A DNA stretch of 5,396 nucleotides from an uncultured Clostridia bacterium (lineage in GTDB: Bacteria > Bacillota > Clostridia > TANB77 > CAG-508): positions 1-5,396 of the forward strand of contig CAKPLV010000073.1 in assembly GCA_934167735.1 (NCBI GenBank), read 5' to 3'. This document shows, piece by piece, positions 1 through 4,015 of this stretch. Position 1 is the stretch's first letter; the number at the start of each line of letters is the position of its first letter. The notes under the pieces were generated by a model, which was given only the letters and a program-made list of their open reading frames with translations, searched no databases and was not told the DNA's origin. A program made the position numbers and the translations under genes.

Positions 1-363
1 GTTATGTACATATTTAATAAAAACCTTCCTACAATAGAATGTTATTATTATATTATTGCATTTATTACTGCAAATTTAATAAATATTTTATTTAATGAAA
101 TTATGATAATATTAGATTGTAAAATGCCAAATTTAAATTGGACAAATATTGAATCAGTAACTAAAAATAATTCAAAAAAATTATATCAATATATAATAAC
201 ATTGATAACTATTTTATTAATAATATATTTATCAAAAATATTGACTCAAATATCATTTGTGTTATTTGTTGTTATATTTAATTTAATTTTATTAATAGGA
301 TTAATAATTTTTAATATTTATATAAATAAAAACATAAATAAAATATTTGAAAATATTTATTAA
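1..363 (+). CDS. C-terminal part of a multispanning membrane protein, probably an ABC-2-type transporter permease (5' end outside window)
   Basis: The reading frame is open to the left edge (GTT codon before the first ATG), with no room for a ribosome site, so this is the last ~120 residues of a longer protein. Visible are a hydrophobic segment at about residues 12-38, a polar loop with PNLNWTNIESVTKNN (about 43-57), and a long hydrophobic stretch at about 62-108 that probably spans the membrane twice, ending in a short Lys/Asn-rich tail. A loop of the form 'P-x-L-x-W-x-N-E-x-x-x-V-K-x-N' between helices is something I associate with the C-terminal region of large clostridial ABC-2 permeases; the family call rests on that resemblance and is an inference. 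A multidrug or bacteriocin-type exporter subunit is possible. The partner ATPase would lie upstream, outside the window. The stop codon is the first part of the terminator hairpin that follows. Confidence 0.6.
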   Translation, partial: VMYIFNKNLPTIECYYYIIAFITANLINILFNEIMIILDCKMPNLNWTNIESVTKNNSKKLYQYIITLITILLIIYLSKILTQISFVLFVVIFNLILLIGLIIFNIYINKNINKIFENIY

Positions 364-387
364 AGAGATTTTTTAAATCTCTTTTTT
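362..387 (+). terminator. Rho-independent terminator of the ABC-2-like gene
   Basis: Perfect 10-bp inverted repeat AAAGAGATTT (362-371) / AAATCTCTTT (375-384) around a TTT loop, with the T-run continuing to 387. The last two bases of the stop codon are already in the stem. Confidence 0.8.
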
Positions 388-413
388 AGTTCTAAAATTT
401 CTAAAAATATAAT
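385..413 (+). promoter_or_regulatory. Candidate sigma-A promoter of the GerMN gene
   Basis: A perfect -10 hexamer TATAAT (408-413) lies 27 bases before the start codon. At 17-bp spacing the -35 position (385-390, TTTAGT) is poor and overlaps the tail of the preceding terminator. Only the -10 is convincing. A start near 420 would leave a short leader carrying the ribosome site. Confidence 0.4.
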
Positions 414-440
414 ATTGTTTAAAGACAAGGAGGATATATA

Positions 441-986
441 ATGAAAAATAAAAAAAGGTTAATAATTGCTATAATAACAATTATTATTGTTGTTGCTTTA
501 GGATATTATATTTATAATAATATAGATATACAAAGAAATAAAGAAGATGAATATCAAGATTATACACCACAAGAAGAAATTTCAGATGAACAATTAAGAC
601 AAACAAAAATTATATTATATTTTATAAATTCTGAAACAGGAGAAATAGATACAGAAACTAGAATTATTGATGCAAATAATTTGATAAGTAATCCATATAA
701 AGAACTTGTAGAACAATTAAATAAAGGACCTCAAAGCACGAAATTAACCAAAGCAATACCAGATGGAACTGTCATAAATGATGTTGCATTAAATGGAAAT
801 ACAGTTGTAATAAATGTTTCAGCAGAATTCTTGAATTTTCAAAATGATGATAATAAATTCAAAATAATAAATACAATTGTAAATACATTAACAAATTTAA
901 AAGAAGTAGAAAATGTTAGATTTTTAATTGATGGAAATGAAAACGAAAAAATAATGGATACATACACAAAAAATAAAATCCAGTAA
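441..986 (+). CDS. Membrane-anchored GerMN-domain protein
   Basis: 181 residues. An N-terminal Lys-rich tip and one hydrophobic helix (about 7-25) without a lipobox Cys indicate a signal-anchor with the rest outside the membrane. An acidic linker (33-52) leads to a single GerMN domain (about 55-170): KIILYFINSETGEI, then ELVEQLNKGP (88-97), then AIPDGTVINDVALNGNTVVI (105-124), then NTIVNTLTNLKEVENVRFLI (144-163), the usual order of strands and helices in this family. GerMN domains occur in Bacillus GerM, which is linked to sporulation and germination, and in many envelope proteins; their biochemical role is not settled, so a spore function is only suggested. AAGGAGG (427-433), 7 bases before the ATG, fixes the start. 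B. subtilis GerM has two such domains and is a lipoprotein, so this is a family member, not an orthologue. The stop codon lies in the loop of the terminator shared with the opposing gene. Confidence 0.85.
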   Translation: MKNKKRLIIAIITIIIVVALGYYIYNNIDIQRNKEDEYQDYTPQEEISDEQLRQTKIILYFINSETGEIDTETRIIDANNLISNPYKELVEQLNKGPQSTKLTKAIPDGTVINDVALNGNTVVINVSAEFLNFQNDDNKFKIINTIVNTLTNLKEVENVRFLIDGNENEKIMDTYTKNKIQ

Positions 987-1003
987 TTTGGATTTTATTT
1001 TTT
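968..1003. terminator. Bidirectional terminator shared by the GerMN gene and the Pro/Cys-rich gene
   Basis: Fourteen-base-pair perfect stem: 968-981 (ending AAATAAAATCC) pairs with 990-1003 (starting GGATTTTATTT) around the 8-base loop AGTAATTT. The distal arm is T-rich on both strands, so it can end transcription in either direction. The plus-strand stop (984-986) is in the loop and the minus-strand stop (997-995) is in the 3' arm. Confidence 0.8.
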
Positions 1004-1213
1004 TAATAAGTAATATAATTTAATATATTTACAAAAAGAGTTAAAATTACATAGAAAACATTCTACTTCATTTAAAGAAGTACAGGTATCTTTTTTAAAC
1101 TTTTTAAAATCGAATTTTTTTGGGGTTTTTTTTTGTGGTGGCGGATTTGGTTTAGGAGGTGGCTTTGGTTTTGGAACTGATGGAGGTGGAGGAGGACAAG
1201 AATAATTATACAT
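995..1213 (-). CDS. Small Pro-rich, Cys-rich protein of unknown function
   Basis: I do not recognise a family. With the ATG at 1213 it has 72 residues. Residues 6-31 hold 15 prolines (C-PPPPP, then Lys-Pro repeats such as KPKPPPKPNPPP), residues 32-41 are Lys/Phe-rich, and the C-terminal part has Cys44, Cys52, Cys55 and Cys61 (C-x7-C-x2-C-x5-C) before a Tyr/Leu/Lys tail. There is no signal peptide. A textbook GAGGTGAT ribosome site (1225-1218) lies 6 bases before this ATG; an in-frame GTG at 1222 sits inside that site and is not the start. The gene ends in a bidirectional terminator. The Cys set could bind a metal or form disulphides, and the Pro region could be an extended spacer; both are inference. 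The C-rich coding strand is unlike the rest of the window. An unmodified small structural or adhesion peptide, or a modified peptide precursor, are possibilities, but no modifying enzyme is visible. Confidence 0.6.
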   Translation of the reverse strand: MYNYSCPPPPPSVPKPKPPPKPNPPPQKKTPKKFDFKKFKKDTCTSLNEVECFLCNFNSFCKYIKLYYLLKK

Positions 1214-1217
1214 AAAT

Positions 1218-1225
1218 ATCACCTC
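1218..1225 (-). promoter_or_regulatory. Strong Shine-Dalgarno that sets the start of the Pro/Cys-rich gene
   Basis: On the minus strand GAGGTGAT matches the 16S anti-SD over eight bases and is followed after GAGGTG by six bases and ATG (1213-1211). It is the main evidence that this short ORF is translated and that ATG 1213, not GTG 1222, is the start. Confidence 0.7.
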
Positions 1226-1302
1226 ATCTTATTATTAATATATGAAAAAAATAAAATAAAATGATTAATAGCTGTTAATAAATTGAAATATATGTTAAAA
1301 TA

Positions 1303-1318
1303 TATAATGAAATGGAGG
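1303..1318 (+). promoter_or_regulatory. Candidate -10 element and ribosome site of rsmI
   Basis: TATAAT (1303-1308) is a perfect -10, but no good -35 lies 16-18 bases upstream (TTGAAA at 1283-1288 is only 14 away). GGAGG (1314-1318) is 4 bases before the ATG. If this -10 is used, the transcript would start essentially at the ribosome site. Confidence 0.3.
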
Positions 1319-1322
1319 AAAT

Positions 1323-2156
1323 ATGAAAGGAAAATTATATATAGTTGCAACACCTATAGGAAATTTAGATGATATTACACTAAGAGCATTAAAGATATTA
1401 AAAGAAGTAGATATAATAGCAGCAGAAGATACAAGACAAACACTAAAACTATTAAATCATTATGAAATTTCAAAACCATTAATTAGTTATCATAGACATA
1501 ATGAAGATGTAAGAAGTGAGATATTATTAGAAAAATTAAATAATGGACAAGATATTGCATTAGTTTCAGATGCTGGTACTCCAGGAATATGTGATCCAGG
1601 TGAAGAAGTAATAAAAAAAGCAATAAAAGATGGAATTACAGTTGTACCAATACCAGGACCATGTGCAATGATTAATGCACTAATTGCTTCAGGAATAGAT
1701 TCTAAGGAATTTTGCTTTTTTGGATTTTTACCATTAAATAAAAAATCAAGAAAAGAAAAATTAGAACAAATAAAAAATATTGACAAAACAATTATATTAT
1801 ATGAAGCACCACATAAAATGAAAAATACTTTAAAAGATCTTTCTGAAATATTAGATAATAGACAAATTGTATTAGCAAGAGAATTGACAAAAATTCATGA
1901 AGAATTTATTAGAGTAGATATCAATGAATTGATTAATCAAATTGACAACCTAAAAGGTGAGATGATATTAATTATCGAAGGAAATAAATGTAAAATTAAA
2001 GAAAATGAACTTGAAGAGTTATCTTTAGAAGAACATTATTTATATTATGAAAAACAAGGATTTGATAAAAAAGAAATTATAAAAAAGATTGCAAAAGATA
2101 GAAATGTAAATAAAAATGAAATTTATATGCAATTTACAAAAAGAGAAGAAGATTAA
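1323..2156 (+). CDS. rsmI: 16S rRNA (cytidine(1402)-2'-O)-methyltransferase RsmI
   Basis: 277 residues, normal length for RsmI. The family transfers a methyl group from S-adenosylmethionine to the 2'-OH of C1402 in 16S rRNA, in the decoding centre; RsmH adds the N4 methyl on the same base. Sequence marks of the tetrapyrrole-methylase fold as found in RsmI: VATPIGNLDDITLRAL (8-23), AEDTRQT (34-40), VSDAGTPGICDPG (81-93; the usual Ser of GISDPG is Cys here), IPGPCA (110-115; usual PGPSA), and FFGFLP (132-137). The C-terminal part (about 235-270, with FDKKEIIKKIAKDRNVNKNEIY) matches the small helical domain typical of RsmI. The start is set by GGAGG, 4 bases upstream. The stop overlaps the stop of abrB on the opposite strand by 4 bases, inside a perfect palindrome that encodes the terminal Arg-Glu-Glu-Asp. 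Confidence 0.96.
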   Translation: MKGKLYIVATPIGNLDDITLRALKILKEVDIIAAEDTRQTLKLLNHYEISKPLISYHRHNEDVRSEILLEKLNNGQDIALVSDAGTPGICDPGEEVIKKAIKDGITVVPIPGPCAMINALIASGIDSKEFCFFGFLPLNKKSRKEKLEQIKNIDKTIILYEAPHKMKNTLKDLSEILDNRQIVLARELTKIHEEFIRVDINELINQIDNLKGEMILIIEGNKCKIKENELEELSLEEHYLYYEKQGFDKKEIIKKIAKDRNVNKNEIYMQFTKREED

Positions 2157-2168
2157 TCTTCTTCTCTT
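2141..2168. terminator. Perfect 28-bp palindrome acting as shared rsmI/abrB terminator and coding both C-termini
   Basis: AAGAGAAGAAGATT (2141-2154) is followed directly by its exact reverse complement (2155-2168). As RNA it would fold as a 12-bp stem with a TTAA loop. On the minus strand the stem runs into five T's, a good terminator for abrB; on the plus strand the tail is TTAACTTTT, a weaker one. AGA-GAA-GAA-GAT-TAA is read in frame on both strands. Confidence 0.75.
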
Positions 2169-2416
2169 AACTTTTCTAAATCTGAAATTTTTTGTAAACA
2201 TTTTGAACAAATTAATTTGTCTTTATAAGTTGTTAAATTTTTTGCGTTTCCACAAAAAATACAATTAGGCTCATATTTTCTTAATATAATAGATGAACCA
2301 TCTACATAAATTTCTATAGGATCTTTTTCAGCTATGTCAAATTTATTTCTTATTTCTATTGGAATAACTACTCTTCCTAGTTCGTCGACTTTACGAACAA
2401 TACCTGTTGATTTCAT
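2153..2416 (-). CDS. abrB: AbrB-type transition-state regulator with a C-terminal four-cysteine module
   Basis: 87 residues. Residues 1-49 form a SpoVT-AbrB swapped-hairpin DNA-binding domain: MKSTGIVRKVDELGRVVIPI is as in Bacillus AbrB, followed by AEKDPIEIYVDG and IILRKYEP. AbrB is a dimer/tetramer that binds AT-rich DNA and holds back stationary-phase and sporulation genes during growth. Of the Bacillus DNA-contact arginines, Arg8, Arg15 and Arg23 are present, but position 24 is Asn. The C-terminal part has Cys52-x2-Cys55 and Cys70-x2-Cys73, a zinc-ribbon-like spacing; I have the impression that it is common in clostridial AbrB proteins and absent from B. subtilis AbrB. Metal binding is inferred. 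AAGGAGG (2430-2424), 7 bases upstream, sets the start. The gene is convergent with rsmI (4-base overlap) and divergent from spmA. A strong extended -10 promoter precedes it; no Spo0A box is seen there. Confidence 0.93.
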   Translation of the reverse strand: MKSTGIVRKVDELGRVVIPIEIRNKFDIAEKDPIEIYVDGSSIILRKYEPNCIFCGNAKNLTTYKDKLICSKCLQKISDLEKLREED

Positions 2417-2454
2417 AACTTATCCTCCTTAAATATTATATTCAATTCACATAT

Positions 2455-2483
2455 ATGATAACATAAAAACGTTGATAGGTCAA
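2455..2483 (-). promoter_or_regulatory. Extended -10 sigma-A promoter of abrB
   Basis: Minus strand: -35 TTGACC (2483-2478), exactly 17 bases of spacer, and -10 TATCAT (2460-2455) with a TG one base upstream (extended -10). Expected start is near 2448, giving a leader of about 30 bases with the ribosome site. A TATAAT (2440-2435) closer to the gene lacks a good -35 and may be coincidental. Confidence 0.65.
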
Positions 2484-2511
2484 TTAATATTGGCAAATTT
2501 TCAAAAAAATG

Positions 2512-2540
2512 TAATATTTTGTTACTTTAGTGTATATAAA
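2512..2540 (+). promoter_or_regulatory. Possible sigma-E-like promoter of spmAB
   Basis: TAATATT (2512-2518) resembles a sigma-E -35. After 14 bases, TATATAAA (2533-2540) keeps ATA and the following A of the CATACAnT -10 but lacks both C residues. The position suits a start near 2546, just before the ribosome site. spmAB of B. subtilis is expressed in the mother cell, which motivates the guess. In DNA this AT-rich such matches are common. Confidence 0.22.
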
Positions 2541-2559
2541 TGTTATATGTGAGGTAAAG

Positions 2560-3141
2560 ATGTTAAATATATTATGGCCAATTTTTATAATTATTTCTAT
2601 TGTATATGCATTTTTTTCTGGAAATATTGAAAAAGTAAATGAATGTGTATTTTCTTCAACTGAACATGCAGTCGAATTTTCACTAATATTACTTGGAACC
2701 ATAAGCGTGTGGAATGGAATGATGGAAATTGTTTCAAATACAACAATAATTTATTATTTATCAAAAGCTTTACAGCCAGTTATAAGATTTTTATTTCCAG
2801 ATGTAAATGGAGAAGAGGCGAAGGAAAATATAATAATGAATATGATAGCAAATATATTGGGACTAGGAAATGCTGCAACACCACTAGGAATTAGAGCAAT
2901 AAAGGAATTACAAAAAGAAAATATGGATAAAACTACATTAAGTGATAGTATGATGATGCTTATAATATTAAACACCTCATCATTACAAATTATTCCAGTA
3001 ACTATATTATCAATAAGAAATTCTTTGAACTCAAATGATTCAACAATGATTATTGTTCCAATATGGATTGCTACGATTTGTTCTGCAATTTTTGGTATTG
3101 CAAGTACTAAAATTTTAATTGAAAGGACGAAAAATAAATAA
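2560..3141 (+). CDS. spmA: Spore maturation protein SpmA (nucleoside-recognition/Gate-domain membrane protein)
   Basis: 193 residues from the ATG at 2560, close to the ~196 of B. subtilis SpmA. GAGGT (2551-2555) lies just upstream of it; the in-frame GTG at 2530 would add ten atypical residues and has no ribosome site. Hydrophobic segments are at about 3-20, 38-57, 92-110, 130-150 and 162-185. Family marks: WPIFIIISIVYAFFSGNIE at the N-terminus, NMIANILGLGNAATPLGIRA (94-113) then IKELQ, and ILNTSSLQIIPVTILSIR (136-153). SpmA with SpmB is needed for full dehydration of the spore core, hence heat resistance; it sits in spore-associated membranes, and the transported or sensed ligand is not known. 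The stop is directly followed by the spmB start codon, so the two are co-translated. In Bacillus a dacB gene precedes the pair; here the upstream neighbour is abrB, facing away. Confidence 0.93.
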   Translation: MLNILWPIFIIISIVYAFFSGNIEKVNECVFSSTEHAVEFSLILLGTISVWNGMMEIVSNTTIIYYLSKALQPVIRFLFPDVNGEEAKENIIMNMIANILGLGNAATPLGIRAIKELQKENMDKTTLSDSMMMLIILNTSSLQIIPVTILSIRNSLNSNDSTMIIVPIWIATICSAIFGIASTKILIERTKNK

Positions 3142-3669
3142 ATGTTAATTATAAAATATATTTCAACAATTATAATTCCAATAATATTTTTAATATGTAT
3201 ATTAAGAGCTTTTAAAGAAAAGATACCAACATTTGATTTATTTATAAAAGGGGCTAAAGAGGGAATAGAGATTGTTTTTAATATATTTCCAACTTTAATT
3301 GGATTATTTTTTGCAATAGAATTATTAAAAAATTCTGGGGTTTTAGATTTATTTGGAATAATGATTTCACCTATAACTAAATTATTTAGTATACCGAGTG
3401 AAATTATACCATTAGCAATATTGAGACCAATATCAGGTAGTGCATCACTAGCTATTGCAACAGATATCATAAAGAATAGTGGAGTTGATTCGTTTATTGG
3501 AGTTTTAGCAGCAATAATAATGGGGTCCACAGAAACAACTTTATATACAATAGCTGTTTATACAAGTAGTATAAAAATAAAGAAAACAAGGTATATTTTG
3601 CTGGCTTGTTTGATAGGAGATTTTGTTGGAATAATTGCATCAATTATAGTCTGTAAGTTGTTATTTTAA
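3142..3669 (+). CDS. spmB: Spore maturation protein SpmB (Gate-domain membrane protein)
   Basis: 175 residues, about the length of B. subtilis SpmB (~178). Hydrophobic segments are at about 4-21, 44-62, 66-92, 115-130 and 150-172. Family marks: IFPTLIGLFFAIELLKNSG (48-66), PLAILRPISGSASLA (90-104) and MGSTETTLYTIAVY (127-140), the conserved Gate-domain signatures of SpmB. It acts with SpmA in spore core dehydration. The ATG abuts the spmA stop (TAA-ATG, no intervening base). The only SD-like stretch (AAAGGA, 3122-3127) is 14 bases away, so translation probably depends on ribosomes finishing spmA. No terminator is visible after the gene, so transcripts may run into the Spo0A-box region and the RNA locus downstream. 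Confidence 0.94.
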   Translation: MLIIKYISTIIIPIIFLICILRAFKEKIPTFDLFIKGAKEGIEIVFNIFPTLIGLFFAIELLKNSGVLDLFGIMISPITKLFSIPSEIIPLAILRPISGSASLAIATDIIKNSGVDSFIGVLAAIIMGSTETTLYTIAVYTSSIKIKKTRYILLACLIGDFVGIIASIIVCKLLF

Positions 3670-3675
3670 ATAATA

Positions 3676-3692
3676 TGTCGAAGTTTGTCGAA
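3676..3692 (+). promoter_or_regulatory. Tandem Spo0A boxes
   Basis: Two perfect copies of the 0A box TGTCGAA at 3676-3682 and 3686-3692, in the same orientation and exactly 10 bases (one helical turn) apart, the geometry bound by Spo0A~P dimers. The second box ends 9 bases before the TTGACA -35 at 3702, where Spo0A activates sigma-A promoters in Bacillus. I found no other perfect copy in the window. Confidence 0.75.
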
Positions 3693-3701
3693 ATGTTTTT
3701 G

Positions 3702-3730
3702 TTGACAAAATATGAAAATTGTTGTAATAT
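3702..3730 (+). promoter_or_regulatory. Sigma-A promoter under the Spo0A boxes
   Basis: Perfect -35 TTGACA (3702-3707), 17-base spacer and -10 TAATAT (3725-3730, 4 of 6). The -35 lies within the near-palindrome TTTTGTTGACAAAA (3697-3710). Predicted start is about 3736-3737, only 11-12 bases before the ATG of the small ORF. Confidence 0.6.
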
Positions 3731-3747
3731 ATTGGAAGAGGAAAAAT

Positions 3748-3846
3748 ATGATTCTTAAAATTTTAATTTTTATTTCAATATTTTTAGTCGTGAAAAAAAT
3801 AAGCATAAAGATTTTAGCACTTCAAATAATTGAAAAAATATCTTAA
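3748..3846 (+). CDS. Possible 32-residue hydrophobic peptide downstream of a Spo0A-type promoter
   Basis: ATG-to-TAA frame of 32 codons. I recognise no family. Residues 2-15 (ILKILIFISIFLVV) could form a short membrane helix, followed by KK and an amphipathic stretch (ISIKILALQIIEKI). GAGG (3738-3741), 6 bases before the ATG, is a fair ribosome site. The supporting context is the promoter with two Spo0A boxes immediately upstream; the weak points are that short AT-rich ORFs look hydrophobic by chance and that the predicted transcript start leaves almost no leader ahead of the ribosome site. If real, a small membrane peptide made at the onset of sporulation is a reasonable inference. The alternative is that the promoter serves only the structured RNA downstream. 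The end of the ORF overlaps the -35 of the second promoter. Confidence 0.4.
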   Translation: MILKILIFISIFLVVKKISIKILALQIIEKIS

Positions 3847-3858
3847 AACGTTTTTAAT
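3830..3858 (+). promoter_or_regulatory. Sigma-A-like promoter of the structured RNA
   Basis: TTGAAA (3830-3835, 5 of 6), a 17-base spacer and TTTAAT (3853-3858, 5 of 6). The expected start is around 3864-3866, which is within the first bases of the long inverted-repeat stem. This is the main clue that the RNA is read from the plus strand. Confidence 0.5.
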
Positions 3859-3859
3859 C

Positions 3860-4002
3860 TTGTAAAGGGAATAATCAGATAATTCCCCATAAATCGAACA
3901 ATAACTTAAAAATAATTTATAATAAATAACTAAACTTAGGCCCCCTAAACCTAATTGCTATATTTCTAAATATTTGTTCTTATAATATTATTCCCTTTAC
4001 AA
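3860..4002 (+). ncRNA. Rod-shaped structured RNA, candidate 6S-type RNA
   Basis: A perfect 16-bp stem, TTGTAAAGGGAATAAT (3860-3875) with ATTATTCCCTTTACAA (3987-4002), encloses about 110 bases that continue the rod. Next is an asymmetric open region (20 bases 3876-3895 against 7 bases 3980-3986), then helix GAACAA (3896-3901)/TTGTTC (3974-3979), then TTAAAAATA (3906-3914)/TATTTCTAA (3961-3969) with one A-C mismatch, then a large loop, and an apical hairpin TTAGG-CCC-CCTAA (3936-3948). A closing stem, a large central bubble, an inner stem and a terminal loop are the plan of 6S RNA, which traps sigma-A RNA polymerase by mimicking an open promoter. At about 140 bases it is short for 6S. A good promoter starting at the closing stem favours the plus strand. 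No T-run follows the stem, so the 3' end may be processed. The 6S identity is inference; an unknown RNA family or a DNA-level repeat is possible. Confidence 0.5.
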
Positions 4003-4015
4003 AACCATATATAAA

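Noticed and set aside
1053..1205. Gly-rich open frame on the plus strand opposite the Pro/Cys-rich gene (runs like GGGFGLGGGFGFG)
   Set aside because: No usable start codon or ribosome site in frame. Gly codons are simply the complement of Pro codons, and the minus strand has the translation signals.
1220..1222. GTG start for the Pro/Cys-rich gene
   Set aside because: The GTG is part of the GAGGTGAT ribosome site serving the ATG at 1213-1211.
1490..1786. 98-codon minus-strand frame inside rsmI
   Set aside because: Antisense shadow of conserved RsmI motifs, with no start signals of its own.
2530..2532. GTG start for spmA
   Set aside because: No ribosome site upstream. The ATG at 2560 has GAGGT at the right distance and gives the family's usual N-terminus and length.
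2484..2702. 72-codon minus-strand frame over the start of spmA
   Set aside because: Antisense shadow overlapping the divergent promoter region and spmA, with no ribosome site or recognisable motif.
2754..3530. 258-codon open frame on the minus strand, antisense to spmA/spmB
   Set aside because: It has no ribosome site, covers two clearly conserved genes, and its hydrophobic composition follows from reading Ile/Leu/Asn-rich membrane-protein codons backwards.
3847..3857. AAAACGTTTT palindrome next to the RNA as a terminator for the minus strand or an operator
   Set aside because: The palindrome leaves almost no loop, and the match outside the central ten bases is imperfect. It overlaps the -10 region of the RNA promoter and is not independently supported.
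3860..4002. Long inverted repeat read as insertion-sequence ends or an attachment site
   Set aside because: There is no transposase, no target duplication and no cargo. The interior continues to pair helix by helix, which fits a folded RNA better than mobile-element ends.
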